Shown here: positions 26,001-35,341 of the stretch, piece after piece
Layout of the letters: each line of letters begins with the position of its first letter
Numbering within the stretch: the stretch's first letter is position 1
DNA from: Dethiosulfatibacter aminovorans DSM 17477
Lineage (GTDB): Bacteria > Bacillota > Clostridia > Tissierellales > Dethiosulfatibacteraceae
Length of the DNA stretch: 64,000 nt
Assembly (NCBI RefSeq): GCF_900142005.1
Contig: NZ_FQZL01000009.1
Coordinates: forward strand, 1-64,000
Direction: 5' to 3'
Notes under the pieces: model-generated
What the model was told of the DNA's origin: nothing
The model's input: only the letters and a program-made list of their open reading frames with translations
Database searches by the model: none
Program-made: the position numbers and the translations under genes

Positions 26001-26757
26001 TGAATATGACACTGCAAAAGCCTTTGAAAGGGCAGGCGGTGAAGCTGAAATATTCGTATTCAAAAACTTCAACAGTATAAGCATTGACGAATCAATAAAG
26101 GAAATGGCTGAAAAAATCAAGCAATCCCAAATAATAGCAATTCCCGGAGGATTCAGCGCAGGAGACGAACCTGAAGGATCGGGTAAATTCATAACTTCGG
26201 TATTCAGAAATCCAATGCTCAAAGAAGCTGTTATGGACCTTCTAAAGAACAGGGACGGACTTATGTTGGGAATTTGCAATGGATTCCAGGCATTGATAAA
26301 GCTTGGTCTTGTGCAGTATGGCGAAATCAGGGATCTTGAAATTGATTCACCTACACTTTCATACAACAAGATCGGCAGACATATATCGACTTTTGTAAAT
26401 ACAAAAATAACATCGAATCTTTCACCGTGGTACAGCAACTGCAAGGTAGGAGATTTACATGCAATTCCTGTATCCCATGGAGAGGGAAGGTTCATAGCCA
26501 CAGAAGAGTGGATTTCAAAGCTGGAAACAGCAGGTCAGATTGCAACACAGTATGTTGATGTAAACGGACAGCCTACTTATGACGGCTTTGCCAATCCAAA
26601 CGGGTCTGTTGAAGCAATAGAAGGGATTACAAGCCCTGATGGAAGGGTGCTTGGAAAAATGGGACATTCAGAAAGGATTGGAGACAATCTGCATATAAAT
26701 ATTCCTGGAAACAAGGATCAAAAAATATTTGAAGCAGGAATAGACTATTTTAAATAA
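23005..26757 (+). CDS. purL: Phosphoribosylformylglycinamidine synthase, single-chain
   Basis: This enzyme converts FGAR, glutamine and ATP to FGAM, the fourth step of purine synthesis. At 1250 residues it is the large fused form, with an N-terminal PurS-like region, two AIR-synthase-type halves (HNHPTEIEPFGGAAT near residue 330, and GGKDSMSGTF in the second half) and a C-terminal class I glutaminase. The glutaminase nucleophile is the Cys of LGICNGFQ and the partner region is SHGEGRF. GGAGAAG precedes ATG 23005. It heads the operon purLECFMNHD. Confidence 0.97.
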   Translation: MGGVKRVFVEKRPGFDVVSSHLMQELATNLKIDNINKVRILNRYDVSGIEDDVFNQAVISVFSENNQDHVHLDGVELGSNVFGVEYLPGQYDQRADSAAQCIQILSSGERPVVKYAKIIDIEGNISQEDLKRIKDYLINPVDSREAAMEMPVSLEDIYPEPPDVAVCEGFIGYSEDEVEGYRIEMGFAMSREDLLFCQKYFRDEEKRNPTVTELKVIDTYWSDHCRHTTFLTEFDNIEFEDGIISADIKNTYDRYVDIRKEVYGDRIQEKEECLMDIAVLAMKHLRKAGKLEDLEVSSEINACSIEVDADVDGKTEKWLVMFKNETHNHPTEIEPFGGAATCLGGAIRDPLSGRSYVYQAMRVTGSGDPTVDLSETLPGKLPQVKITTEAAHGYSSYGNQIGLATGKVEEIYHDDYRAKRMEIGAVIAAAPKENVVRLESDPGDIIILVGGRTGRDGCGGATGSSKEHDEESILVCGSEVQKGNAPEERKIQRLFRNDKLSKMIKKCNDFGAGGVSVAIGELADSLDIDLDKVLKKYDGLDGTELAISESQERMAVVVDEKNVDRFIELAYKENLETAIVAKVTDTGRLVMKWRGDAILDISRDFLETNGVKQKCDIYVSEPSEKAETETRSIDCDNDDLKNAWIDNLRKLNNASQKGLVERFDSTVGAGTVLMPFGGKYQLTPTEGMSAKLPVLGGNTDTCTLMAHGFDPDLSKWSPYHGAQYAVIHSLAKIVAMGGDYSKVRLTLQEYFEKLNKEKKRWGKPFTALLGAFKAQTELDIPAIGGKDSMSGTFKDMDVPPTLVSFAVTHAKASKVISPEFKKAGSYIAAVKIKQDENGLPVYEDIRNKYKRIAELVEKGSILSAHTIGKGGLGAAISKMAFGNKIGALCKFNTDLNSLFEPSYGSLVLEVESLDNLEGLEHVSIGKTIEEEIIKINCVEIEIDEMIEAWMKPLDNVFPAKEDIDGGVKEFKYTKGTVITGKGGIAKPKVFIPVFPGSNCEYDTAKAFERAGGEAEIFVFKNFNSISIDESIKEMAEKIKQSQIIAIPGGFSAGDEPEGSGKFITSVFRNPMLKEAVMDLLKNRDGLMLGICNGFQALIKLGLVQYGEIRDLEIDSPTLSYNKIGRHISTFVNTKITSNLSPWYSNCKVGDLHAIPVSHGEGRFIATEEWISKLETAGQIATQYVDVNGQPTYDGFANPNGSVEAIEGITSPDGRVLGKMGHSERIGDNLHINIPGNKDQKIFEAGIDYFK

Positions 26758-26778
26758 GAGAAATTTAGGAGGATTACC

Positions 26779-27261
26779 ATGAAAGTAGCAGTAATAATGG
26801 GCAGTGATTCAGATTTGCCGGTAGTGGAAAAAGGCCTTAAGGTTTTTAGGAAATTTGGCGTCGATTTTGATGCAAGGGTAATATCGGCACATAGAACACC
26901 TTTTGAAGCACTTGAATTTGCAAAGAATGCAGAAAATGAGTATGATTTGATAATAGGAGCAGCAGGAAAGGCGGCTCATCTTCCTGGAGTACTTGCAGGA
27001 GTAAGCACACTTCCGGTTATAGGACTTCCAATAAAGTCTTCAACAATGGACGGACTTGATTCACTTCTTTCCATAGTACAGATGCCGAGCGGAGTTCCCG
27101 TTGCGACAGTTGCAATAAACGGAGCTGAAAATGCAGCACTTCTTGCTGTGCAGATGCTGTCGATCAAGTACGACGAGCTGAAGGTCAAGTTCAAGGAGTA
27201 CAAGGCTGAAATGGCAGAAGCTGTGAAGCAAAAGGATGTAAATATTCAAAGTCAGATATAG
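26779..27261 (+). CDS. purE: AIR carboxylase / N5-CAIR mutase PurE
   Basis: This 160-residue PurE moves or adds the carboxyl group to give CAIR. Conserved MGSDSDLP (residues 7-14), SAHRTP and AAHLPG are present. No purK is found in the window, so whether it works as an N5-CAIR mutase or uses CO2 directly cannot be decided here. TTAGGAGG precedes the ATG, 21 bases after purL. A 390-base gap with repeats follows before purC. Confidence 0.95.
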   Translation: MKVAVIMGSDSDLPVVEKGLKVFRKFGVDFDARVISAHRTPFEALEFAKNAENEYDLIIGAAGKAAHLPGVLAGVSTLPVIGLPIKSSTMDGLDSLLSIVQMPSGVPVATVAINGAENAALLAVQMLSIKYDELKVKFKEYKAEMAEAVKQKDVNIQSQI

Positions 27262-27271
27262 TTTTCAGCAT

Positions 27272-27504
27272 GATGGGATAATATAATTAACAAGCTCCCT
27301 ACTCCAGCTTAGGGAAGTCAATGATTTGCATAATTGCTTGAAACTTGCGATTTTGCTTTAAGGGTTAACTTTCCACGCGTACAACATCCGCTTACACGGA
27401 TGACGCAACTAAGTTGCTTTGTTTTGTCGGAACGTCAATCTTTTTAATAAGGATGATTGACGAACCTCCAATTCGAGACCTCGCTTGTAAATTATATCAT
27501 CATC
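27272..27504. repeat. R2 structured repeat, copy b, interrupted by R1
   Basis: The arms at 27272-27294 and 27483-27504 pair (ending AAGC / GCTT), and the conserved CTCCCTACTC and ATTCGAGACCTCGC are present. About 120 bases (27305-27425) separate CTCCCTACTC from the inner stem GTCAATC / GATTGAC, and this insert is an R1 copy. The remaining purE-purC gap (27505-27651) shows no gene. Confidence 0.7.
27305..27425 (+). repeat. R1 repeat, copy d, nested in R2b
   Basis: It keeps the R1 plan: a diverged large hairpin flanked by GGGAAGT and AACTTTCC, a middle hairpin CATCCG / CGGATG (27385-27402) and the small hairpin GCAAC-TAA-GTTGC (27405-27417). The order matches copy b. The large stem is weaker than in other copies. 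Confidence 0.55.
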
Positions 27505-27651
27505 GATAGAAGACTGGATTTACCAATTGCTTAACTATAGTTTGACCATTGTTCAGCTATTGTTGAAGCAAGAAAATGATAAAGTAAGAAATCTAATGAG
27601 TGATTATCAGAATAAACATACTAGAATTTGAAAATTTAGGAGGAGAATATA

Positions 27652-28356
27652 ATGAAAAAATTGGAAATGTTATATGAAGGAAAAGCAAAGAAGGTATTCA
27701 AGACTGACAACGAGAAACAGTTTATAGTGGATTACAAGGATGACGCTACTGCGTTCAATGGAGTGAAGAAGGGCACAATCGTTGGAAAGGGTGTAGTAAA
27801 CAACAAGATGTCTGCTGCGATGTTCATGCTTCTTGAAGAGAATGGGGTGCCTACCCATTTTGAAAAGCTTTTAAGCGACAGGGAGTCTCTTGTAAAGGCA
27901 GTAGAAATAGTGCCTCTTGAGGTAATAATAAGAAATGTTGTTGCTGGTTCTTTTGCAAAGAGAATGGGTCTTGAAGAGGGCACTGAGCTCAAGGAGACAA
28001 TCTTCGAATTAAGCTACAAGGATGATGCTCTTGGAGATCCTATGATTAACGAGTATCATGCATATGCTGTTGGAATTGCAGACAGGGAAACTATAGCAAC
28101 AATCAAGGAATATGCATTCAAGGTAAATGAAGTTCTTTCAAAATATTTTGCAGAGAAAAACATCAGACTTGTTGATTTTAAACTTGAATTCGGAATTTAT
28201 GATGGAAAGATTATCCTTGCCGACGAGATTTCACCTGACACTTGCAGACTTTGGGAGCTTGGAACAAACAGAAAACTTGACAAGGACAGGTTCAGAAGAG
28301 ACATGGGCGATGTGGAAGATACTTATCAGGAAGTACTAAAAAGGATTCAGGAGTAA
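27652..28356 (+). CDS. purC: SAICAR synthetase
   Basis: This enzyme joins CAIR and aspartate with ATP to give SAICAR. The 234-residue protein has the usual start (YEGKAKKVF), a middle [11 protein letters not shown] and [22 protein letters not shown] lies before ATG 27652. It is separated from purE by the repeat-filled gap but stays in the same orientation and order, and purF follows after three bases. Confidence 0.97.
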   Translation: MKKLEMLYEGKAKKVFKTDNEKQFIVDYKDDATAFNGVKKGTIVGKGVVNNKMSAAMFMLLEENGVPTHFEKLLSDRESLVKAVEIVPLEVIIRNVVAGSFAKRMGLEEGTELKETIFELSYKDDALGDPMINEYHAYAVGIADRETIATIKEYAFKVNEVLSKYFAEKNIRLVDFKLEFGIYDGKIILADEISPDTCRLWELGTNRKLDKDRFRRDMGDVEDTYQEVLKRIQE

Positions 28357-28359
28357 ATA

Positions 28360-29754
28360 ATGTTCGAGAAGATGTTTGGAGAAGATAAGCTGCATGAGGA
28401 ATGCGGTGTAATAGGTGTGTATTCGGATAAGCCGGAAATTGTGTCTCAGCTGGCATATTACGGATTGTTTGCACTTCAGCACAGAGGTCAGGAAAGTGCT
28501 GGAATAGCAGTTAAATCAGGTGGAGGAATAGAGTACCATAAGGATATGGGACTGGTTTCCGAAATTTTCAACAATGATGTACTTAACAGTCTGGTTGGAG
28601 GAATGGCAACTGCTCATGTCAGATATTCAACAACGGGTGACAGCCTCAAGGCTAATGCACAGCCTCTTGTTGTTAATTTCAGAAAGGGTTCACTTGCCCT
28701 TTCGCATAACGGGAATCTTACAAATACCGAGGCCCTGAGGGAAATGCTGGAGGATAATGGGGTAATATTCCAGACTTCAACTGATACAGAGGTTGTAGCA
28801 AACCTTTTGGCAAGAAACTACAAGGGCGACATGGTAAAGTCAGCCAAGAATGTAATGGAAATAATCAAGGGTGCATATGCCTTTGTCATCATGACTGAAA
28901 AGCAGCTTATAGGAATGAGGGATCCATTCGGACTAAGACCATTGTGTCTTGGAAAGAGGGAAGACGGTTATCTTCTCGCTTCAGAAAGCTGTGCCATCGC
29001 GGCAATGGGTGGAGAGTTCATAAGAGACGTGGAGCCCGGTGAAATTGTTGTAATCGATGAAACTGGTGTAACCAGCATCAAAAGCGATCTCTTTGTAAGA
29101 AAGAAGTCATGCCTGTTTGAGTTCGTGTATTTTGCAAGGCCGGACAGTACAATAGACGGAATCAATGTATACCAGACAAGATTTAATTCGGGAGTACAAC
29201 TGGCACAGGAATCGCCAGTAGAAGCTGACCTGGTATTTTCCGTGCCTGATTCCGGGACCCCTGCAGCTATAGGATATGCCCAGACCCTGGGAATTCCTTA
29301 TGGTCTTGGTCTCATAAAGAACAGATATGCCAAGAGGACCTTCATCGAGCCAAATCAGGCACTGAGGGAAGAAGGGGTCAAGATCAAACTTAGCGTTCTC
29401 AAAGAAATTGTTAAGGACAAGCGAGTTGTTGTAATAGATGATTCGATAGTAAGAGGAACTACAAGCAGAAAGCTTGTTAAAATGATAAAGGAAGCAGGAG
29501 CTACTGAAGTTCATGTAAGGGTTGCTTCACCTCCGGTCAAGTATTCATGCTTCTTTGGAATTGATACTCCGTTCAGGGAATATCTCATAGGAGCATCGAA
29601 GACTGAAGAGGAAATAAAGGACTTTCTTGGTGCAGACACCCTTAACTACCTTTCAATACCGGGACTTTTGAAGGCTACCGGTCAGGAGAATGGATTCTGT
29701 CTAGCTTGCCTTGACGGAGATTATCCTATGGCAGTGCCCAACCAGGATATTTAA
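28360..29754 (+). CDS. purF: Amidophosphoribosyltransferase
   Basis: This enzyme commits PRPP to purine synthesis by adding ammonia from glutamine. The 464-residue protein has an Ntn-hydrolase glutaminase domain whose catalytic Cys15 (EECGVIGVY) becomes N-terminal after propeptide removal, and a PRTase domain with VVVIDDSIVRGTT. Late cysteines in NGFCLACLDG resemble those of the Fe-S-containing Bacillus-type enzyme, which suggests oxygen sensitivity. It lies between purC and purM. Confidence 0.97.
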   Translation: MFEKMFGEDKLHEECGVIGVYSDKPEIVSQLAYYGLFALQHRGQESAGIAVKSGGGIEYHKDMGLVSEIFNNDVLNSLVGGMATAHVRYSTTGDSLKANAQPLVVNFRKGSLALSHNGNLTNTEALREMLEDNGVIFQTSTDTEVVANLLARNYKGDMVKSAKNVMEIIKGAYAFVIMTEKQLIGMRDPFGLRPLCLGKREDGYLLASESCAIAAMGGEFIRDVEPGEIVVIDETGVTSIKSDLFVRKKSCLFEFVYFARPDSTIDGINVYQTRFNSGVQLAQESPVEADLVFSVPDSGTPAAIGYAQTLGIPYGLGLIKNRYAKRTFIEPNQALREEGVKIKLSVLKEIVKDKRVVVIDDSIVRGTTSRKLVKMIKEAGATEVHVRVASPPVKYSCFFGIDTPFREYLIGASKTEEEIKDFLGADTLNYLSIPGLLKATGQENGFCLACLDGDYPMAVPNQDI

Positions 29755-29775
29755 GAGATATTGGAGGATATAGAT

Positions 29776-30816
29776 ATGAAGGATGGATTAACATACAAGG
29801 ATTCCGGCGTTGATATTCACGCAGGTTATGAATCTGTTAAATTGATGAAGGAACATGTTAAAAAGACTATGACCAAGGGTGTGCTTTCCGATATAGGCGG
29901 CTTTGGCGGCATGTTTCAGCTTGACAAGGATGCCTATGAGGAGCCGGTCCTTGTCTCCGGTACAGATGGAGTAGGAACAAAACTCATGATAGCTTTCAAG
30001 ACCGACAAGCACGATACAATAGGAATTGATGCTGTTGCAATGTGCGTAAACGATATATTATGCCAGGGAGCAAAGCCTCTTTTCTTCCTGGACTACATAG
30101 CTACGGGCAAACTTGACCCTGCAAAGGCTGCAGATATTGTCAAGGGTATAGCTGAAGGGTGCATCCAGTCCGGGGCTGCGCTGATTGGTGGAGAGACTGC
30201 TGAAATGCCTGGGTTGTACAGCGAAGGCGAGTATGATGTTGCAGGATTCACTGTAGGTGTTGTAGACAAGAAAAAGATAATAACAGGAAAGGACATAAAG
30301 GAAGGTGATGTTCTCATAGGTCTTCCTTCAAGCGGTATCCATTCCAACGGATATTCCCTTGTAAGAAAACTTTTCTTTGATGTATTGAAGTGGGATGTCA
30401 ACAAGGAAGTCAAGGAACTGGGATGTACTTTGGGTGAAGCTTTGATAACTCCTACAAGAATATATGCAGATATAATACTTGACCTTGTTGAAAAATTCAA
30501 GATAAATGGAATGAGCAATATAACAGGCGGTGGATTCTACGAGAATATTCCAAGAATGATTCCTGATGGACTGTCGGCCGACATAGACACCAAAGATATT
30601 GAGGTTCATCCCATATTCAAGGTTATGCAGAGGGAAGGAAAGATTGACATTGATGAAATGTATTCGACCTTCAACATGGGTATCGGCATTGTCATGGCTG
30701 TTGACAAAAAGATTGCCGATGATGTAGTAAAGTATCTGAAGGAGAAGGATGAGAAGCCTGTAGTCCTTGGAAAGATAGTTAAGAGAGAGGGAGACATAAA
30801 AATATGTCACCAGTAA
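29776..30816 (+). CDS. purM: AIR synthetase
   Basis: This enzyme closes the imidazole ring, FGAM plus ATP to AIR. The start is ATG 29776, preceded by GGAGG (29763-29767); the TTG at 29761 overlaps that site and is rejected. The 346-residue protein shows [10 protein letters not shown] and GGETAEMPG, typical of the family. The gene overlaps purN by 13 bases. Confidence 0.96.
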   Translation: MKDGLTYKDSGVDIHAGYESVKLMKEHVKKTMTKGVLSDIGGFGGMFQLDKDAYEEPVLVSGTDGVGTKLMIAFKTDKHDTIGIDAVAMCVNDILCQGAKPLFFLDYIATGKLDPAKAADIVKGIAEGCIQSGAALIGGETAEMPGLYSEGEYDVAGFTVGVVDKKKIITGKDIKEGDVLIGLPSSGIHSNGYSLVRKLFFDVLKWDVNKEVKELGCTLGEALITPTRIYADIILDLVEKFKINGMSNITGGGFYENIPRMIPDGLSADIDTKDIEVHPIFKVMQREGKIDIDEMYSTFNMGIGIVMAVDKKIADDVVKYLKEKDEKPVVLGKIVKREGDIKICHQ

Positions 30817-31436
30817 GAATAGCTGTGTTGGTTTCGGGTTCGGGTTCGAACCTGCAAACCATCATTGACCATATTGAAGATAAAAAAATAAACGGCGAAA
30901 TAGCTGTAGTCGTATCAAACAGAAGTTCTGCCTACGGACTTGAAAGAGCCAAAAAACATAATATTGAAGGAATCTTCCTAAGCGCCAAGGGCCTTGACGA
31001 CGAGGCATACAGCAGGGAAATAGTGAAGGTTCTTAAGGAAAGAAATGTGGAGCTTGTAGTTCTCGCAGGATATCTGAAGATAATAAGCCCATATTTTGTG
31101 GAGGAATTCAGAAACAGGATAATAAACATTCACCCGTCACTGATTCCTTCATTTTGCGGAAAAGGCTGCTATGGACTGAAGGTCCACGAAAAGGCAGTGG
31201 AATATGGAGTGAAGGTAAGTGGAGCCACTGTTCATTTTGTTAACGAAGAAGCTGACAACGGTCCAATAATTATTCAGAAGACTGTTGAGGTGGACTATGA
31301 TGATACTGCGGAAACACTGCAGAAAAAAGTGCTTAAGGTGGAACATGAAATTCTGCCGGAAGCTGTAAGATTGTTTTGCGACAATAAACTTTCTGTTATA
31401 GGCAGGAAGGTACAAATAGCAAAGATAACTTCATAA
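30804..31436 (+). CDS. purN: GAR formyltransferase
   Basis: This enzyme uses 10-formyltetrahydrofolate to formylate GAR. The 210-residue protein has the N-terminal [11 protein letters not shown] and the catalytic region [11 protein letters not shown] (Asn-His pair), with the final Asp in [10 protein letters not shown]. The loop after HPSLIPSF reads CGKGCYG, where the best-known enzymes have PG. Overlap with purM suggests coupled translation. Confidence 0.95.
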   Translation: MSPVRIAVLVSGSGSNLQTIIDHIEDKKINGEIAVVVSNRSSAYGLERAKKHNIEGIFLSAKGLDDEAYSREIVKVLKERNVELVVLAGYLKIISPYFVEEFRNRIINIHPSLIPSFCGKGCYGLKVHEKAVEYGVKVSGATVHFVNEEADNGPIIIQKTVEVDYDDTAETLQKKVLKVEHEILPEAVRLFCDNKLSVIGRKVQIAKITS

Positions 31437-31474
31437 TTTATGAAGCTATCCAAAGGAATAGAATGGAGGAGAAA

Positions 31475-33028
31475 ATGAGGGCTTTAATAAGCGTATCTGA
31501 TAAAAGCGGAATTGTAGAATTTTCAAAGAAACTGGTGGATCTTGGAGTTGAAATCGTTTCAACGGGAGGTACGGCCAAAAAGTTGATTGAAAGCGGAGTA
31601 CCTGTAATAGGCATCTCAGAGGTTACGGGATTTCCTGAATGTCTGGACGGAAGGGTGAAGACTCTTCATCCAAATATCCATGCAGGACTGCTTGCCATAA
31701 GAGGCAACGAAGAGCATATGAAGCAGATCAAGGAGCTTGATGTGACTCCTATAGACTTGGTTGTCGTAAACCTTTATCCGTTTAAAGCTACAATAATGAA
31801 GGATAATGTAACAAGAGAAGATGCAATTGAAAATATAGATATAGGCGGTCCTACAATGCTAAGGTCTGCAGCCAAGAACTATGGTGATGTTGCAGTTGTT
31901 GTTGACCCGGCTGATTACGAGGGTGTTCTTAAGGAGCTTGAGGAAAACAAGGAAGTCAGTGCCGATACGAAGTTCTATCTTTCATCAAAGGTTTTCGAGC
32001 ATACGGCTGCATATGATACGCTTATTGCAAACTATATGAGAAAAGAAAGAAAGGTGGAAGAACTTCCGGAAACCCTGACCATGACCTTTGAAAAGGTTCA
32101 GGACATGAGATATGGAGAAAACCCTCATCAGAAGGCAGCATTCTACAAGGAAGTCAACAAGCAGAAGGGTTATCTTGCAAATGCCGAGCAGCTCCACGGA
32201 AAGGAACTTTCATTCAACAATATCAATGATACAAATGGTGCTCTTGAACTTGTCAAGGAATTTGACGAGCCTACAGTTGTTGCATGCAAGCATGCGAACC
32301 CTTGCGGTGTTGGAAGTGCCGACAAGCTTATCGATGCATACAAGAAGGCGTATGCAGCAGATCCCGTATCAATATACGGTGGAATAGTGGTTGTAAACAG
32401 GGAAATAGATGCAGAAACTGCTGCTGAAATCAACAAGATATTCATTGAGATTGTGGTTGCTCCTTCATATACTGAAGAAGCCATTGAAATACTTAAAAGC
32501 AAAAAGAACATAAGAATACTTAAGTTGGAAAATATAAATGAAAAACAGCCTGATGATGCATATGACCTTAAGAAGGTTGGTGGCGGACTTCTTGTACAGA
32601 CCATAGACAGCAAGCTCTTGTCTGAAGAAGGAATCAAGGTTGTAACTGAAAGGAAACCAAGCGACAAGGAAATGGAAGATTTATTGTTTGCATGGAAGAT
32701 AGTGAAGTATGCAAAGTCAAACGGAATATCCATAGCCAAGGACAAGCAGTCATTGGGGGTAGGACCTGGACAGGTAAGCAGGATATGGGCTGCAAAACAG
32801 GCTGCTGATCATGCAGTTGAACATCTTGGAAAAGAAAGCCTTGAAGGGTCGGCTCTGGCTTCAGATGCATTCTTCCCCTTTGCAGACTCCATAGAAGTGG
32901 CAGTTGAATCAGGAATAAAGGCTATAATACAGCCCGGTGGTTCAATAAGGGATGAAGAGGTTATAAAGGCTTGCAACGATGCCGGAATAGCAATGGTATT
33001 CACAGGCATGAGACATTTTAAACACTAG
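31475..33028 (+). CDS. purH: Bifunctional AICAR transformylase / IMP cyclohydrolase
   Basis: This enzyme carries out the last two steps to IMP. An N-terminal MGS-like IMP cyclohydrolase domain ([12 protein letters not shown], then GGTAKKL) is followed by the AICAR formyltransferase domain with [13 protein letters not shown] 31475 (517 residues) is chosen because GGAGG overlaps the alternative ATG 31463. Confidence 0.97.
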   Translation: MRALISVSDKSGIVEFSKKLVDLGVEIVSTGGTAKKLIESGVPVIGISEVTGFPECLDGRVKTLHPNIHAGLLAIRGNEEHMKQIKELDVTPIDLVVVNLYPFKATIMKDNVTREDAIENIDIGGPTMLRSAAKNYGDVAVVVDPADYEGVLKELEENKEVSADTKFYLSSKVFEHTAAYDTLIANYMRKERKVEELPETLTMTFEKVQDMRYGENPHQKAAFYKEVNKQKGYLANAEQLHGKELSFNNINDTNGALELVKEFDEPTVVACKHANPCGVGSADKLIDAYKKAYAADPVSIYGGIVVVNREIDAETAAEINKIFIEIVVAPSYTEEAIEILKSKKNIRILKLENINEKQPDDAYDLKKVGGGLLVQTIDSKLLSEEGIKVVTERKPSDKEMEDLLFAWKIVKYAKSNGISIAKDKQSLGVGPGQVSRIWAAKQAADHAVEHLGKESLEGSALASDAFFPFADSIEVAVESGIKAIIQPGGSIRDEEVIKACNDAGIAMVFTGMRHFKH

Positions 33029-33037
33029 GAGTATGAA

Positions 33038-34291
33038 ATGAAGGTATTAGTAATAGGAAGCGGCGGAAGGGAGCATGCAATCTGCTGGAAGGTAAAGCAA
33101 AGCCCTCTAGTGGAAAAGCTCTACTGCATGCCTGGTAACGCAGGCATCAGTGAAATAGCGGAGTGCGTAGATATAAAGGTTGAAGACCTTGATGCCATTG
33201 TGGAATTTGCCCTTGAAAACAACATAGACTTGGCGATAATCGGACCTGAGGTTCCACTGGTTATGGGACTTTCAGACAAACTCAGTGAAAACGGAATAAA
33301 ATCTTTTGGTCCAAATAAAATGGCTGCAGAATTTGAAGGGAGCAAGGCTTTTTCCAAGAGATTCATGGAGAAGTACAATATCCCGACGGCAGCATACGGG
33401 GTGTATGACAACCCGCAGGATGCTCTAGACGGGCTTGAGAATTTCAGTGAACCGGTAGTTGTGAAGGCAGACGGGCTTGCGGCAGGAAAGGGTGTACTAA
33501 TCTGTCAGAAGATGGATGAGGCTGTTGAAGCCATCAAGTCCATCATGGAAAGCAGGCAGTTTGGAGAAGCGGGAGATACTGTTGTTGTCGAGGAATTCCT
33601 TACGGGAATCGAAGCGTCTCTTTTGTGCTTTGTAGACGGAGAAAGGATAATCCCTATGGAAAGTGCGAGGGATTACAAGAAAGCCTTTGATAATGACGAA
33701 GGACTCAATACAGGTGGAATGGGATGTTTTTCTCCAAACCCGATATATACAGACAAGCTTCAGAAATTCCTTGATGAAAATATACTGAACAATATAATCG
33801 ATGGATTCAAGAAGGATGGCATAGACTACCATGGAGTTCTTTTCATAGGTCTTATGATAGAAAATGATGAAGCCAAGGTCCTTGAATTCAATGTAAGATT
33901 TGGAGATCCTGAAACACAGGTTGTCCTTCCTAGGATGAAATCGGACATTGTTGAAGTGATGCTTAAGACAATAGATGGTAATCTTGGGCAGGAAGACTTG
34001 ATGTGGAATGAACAGGAAAGTGTAACTGTAGTACTTGCTTCAGGGGGATATCCTGAAGGATATGAAAAGGGAAAGACGATCACCGGTCTTGAAACCGTAG
34101 ATGAAGATATAATAGTATTCCATGCAGGCACCAAGTTTGACGGTGATGACATTGTGACAAACGGCGGAAGGGTGCTGGCAGTAACCTGTGTTGCCGACAG
34201 TATAGAAAAGGCAAGGGAAAGAGTTTATGACAACTTACCTAAGATAGAATTTGAAAAGAAGCAATATAGAACGGACATAGCAAAGCTGTAA
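33038..34291 (+). CDS. purD: GAR synthetase
   Basis: This ATP-grasp ligase joins phosphoribosylamine to glycine. The 417-residue protein has the N-terminal VIGSGGREHAI, the ATP-grasp PVVVKADGLAAGKGV and EFNVRFGDPE. It is the last gene of the purine operon, which lacks purB, purA and purK. A strong hairpin follows. Confidence 0.97.
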   Translation: MKVLVIGSGGREHAICWKVKQSPLVEKLYCMPGNAGISEIAECVDIKVEDLDAIVEFALENNIDLAIIGPEVPLVMGLSDKLSENGIKSFGPNKMAAEFEGSKAFSKRFMEKYNIPTAAYGVYDNPQDALDGLENFSEPVVVKADGLAAGKGVLICQKMDEAVEAIKSIMESRQFGEAGDTVVVEEFLTGIEASLLCFVDGERIIPMESARDYKKAFDNDEGLNTGGMGCFSPNPIYTDKLQKFLDENILNNIIDGFKKDGIDYHGVLFIGLMIENDEAKVLEFNVRFGDPETQVVLPRMKSDIVEVMLKTIDGNLGQEDLMWNEQESVTVVLASGGYPEGYEKGKTITGLETVDEDIIVFHAGTKFDGDDIVTNGGRVLAVTCVADSIEKARERVYDNLPKIEFEKKQYRTDIAKL

Positions 34292-34297
34292 AATTAT

Positions 34298-34347
34298 TAA
34301 GACTGTCGGCAAATGGTTGAAAATCCCGGTTGCTGACAGTCTTTTGT
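34298..34347. terminator. Terminator between purD and the SLH gene
   Basis: AAGACTGTC and GACAGTCTT form the base, with CGGCAA / TTGCTG continuing it. T follows on the plus strand and A precedes, so it can serve both converging genes. Confidence 0.8.
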
Positions 34348-34355
34348 TTTTCTAT

Positions 34356-34988
34356 CTACTCAAAAGACACGTAAGTCCTGTTTATGAGTATTACAGCCTG
34401 TTCTCTTGTAGTGTTTGAAAGAGGATCCAGTATTTTGTAGCTTGTTCCGTGAATGATGTCATTCTGGTAGCAGTATTTGACTTTGTTAATTGCCCAGTCG
34501 GCAATCAAATGTGTATCGTTAAAGGGGAAATCCTCGGACATTTCAACGGATGTATCAAAATCTGATGCTTTAAGTGTCCTGTAAATCATTACGCAAATTT
34601 CCTGCCTTGTTATGCTTTTTGCGGGAGCAAATTCCGTATCGCTGATACCGTTTACTATGCCAAGATTGTAGGCCTTAAGCACGTATGGGTTGTCTGTGTC
34701 TACAAATGGGTCCAAATCGATTTTGGCCTCATTGCGTGTAAACTTTTCATACAGGAGTACTGAAAGAGTGCAGAACTCTTCTCTAGTTATATTTTGGTTG
34801 TAATTGGACATTATTTCCTCATAAACCAGATGGTTTGTAAGAGCTTCCTGCAGTTCCGGTTCGGCCCATTCGGATTGGGTGCCGTCAAATGCATAATAGG
34901 TCCAGTCTTTTTCCTCATCTCCAAAGGCAGGTATGCATGAAGAAATGATGAGGATGAATGAAAGTAGCAGTATTATTCTTTTTTTCAT
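34356..34988 (-). CDS. Secreted SLH-domain protein
   Basis: This 210-residue exported protein has a basic N-terminus and hydrophobic core (residues 2-20). ISSC at 15-18 fits a lipobox, and AFG followed by DE gives an alternative signal peptidase I site. The rest is S-layer homology repeats: FVDTDNPYVLKAYNLGIVNG with ITRQEICVMIYRTL, then INKVKYCYQNDIIHG with TTREQAVILINR, and a less clear first copy. Such domains bind secondary cell-wall polymers. The start has GGAGGG at good distance. Nothing else enzymatic is visible. Confidence 0.87.
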   Translation of the reverse strand: MKKRIILLLSFILIISSCIPAFGDEEKDWTYYAFDGTQSEWAEPELQEALTNHLVYEEIMSNYNQNITREEFCTLSVLLYEKFTRNEAKIDLDPFVDTDNPYVLKAYNLGIVNGISDTEFAPAKSITRQEICVMIYRTLKASDFDTSVEMSEDFPFNDTHLIADWAINKVKYCYQNDIIHGTSYKILDPLSNTTREQAVILINRTYVSFE

Positions 34989-35341
34989 ATTAATCCCTCC
35001 GCAATAATTTTATAGTCTAAGAAAGTTGATAATGCGTAATCTCTTAAAGCATTGGTATTACGCGGTTAAGGAAACTTTCTGCGACCTCTTAAAAAATGCT
35101 TGCGCATTTTACGCAGCGTAGCTGCTTTCTTGTAGATAAATAATGTATACCCTGAAATATGAAATATAATTCAAAATGGTTCAATAAAAAATACGAAATA
35201 TACAGATTCATTATTAGAGGAGCGAGTTGTCAATATGCAAAAATTGATTCGTTTAAGGTTGTTGTGTTTTCAAAAATCATATGTTACATTTATATAGCAG
35301 ATAAAAATAATTATAAAATCGCAGAAAAAAGAGGTAAAAAT
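34989..35341. other. Intergenic region between the divergent SLH and DegV genes
   Basis: It holds the SLH gene ribosome binding site and promoter side at the left, the R1b repeat (35017-35132), and about 200 AT-rich bases before the DegV start. The long in-frame N-terminal extension possible from 35159 has no ribosome binding site and looks like chance. I found no convincing promoter pair in the AT-rich part. Confidence 0.5.
35017..35132 (+). repeat. R1 repeat, copy b (best-formed copy)
   Basis: It reads CTAAGAAAGTT, then stem GCGTAAT ... ATTACGC, then AACTTTCT, a middle hairpin AAAATGC-TTGC-GCATTTT, and the small hairpin GCAGC-GTA-GCTGC (35113-35125), ending CTTTCTTGTAG. The outermost CTAAGAAAG and CTTTCTTGTAG act as short terminal inverted repeats. 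Confidence 0.75.

Noticed and set aside
25428..26501. 357-residue open frame on the minus strand inside purL
   Set aside because: It lies fully within the conserved glutaminase half of purL and has a low-complexity Ser/Ile/Leu-rich composition typical of antisense shadows.
35159..35341. 61-residue N-terminal extension of the first DegV protein
   Set aside because: No ribosome binding site at 35159, AT-rich noncoding character, and DegV proteins start at the ATG 35342 position.
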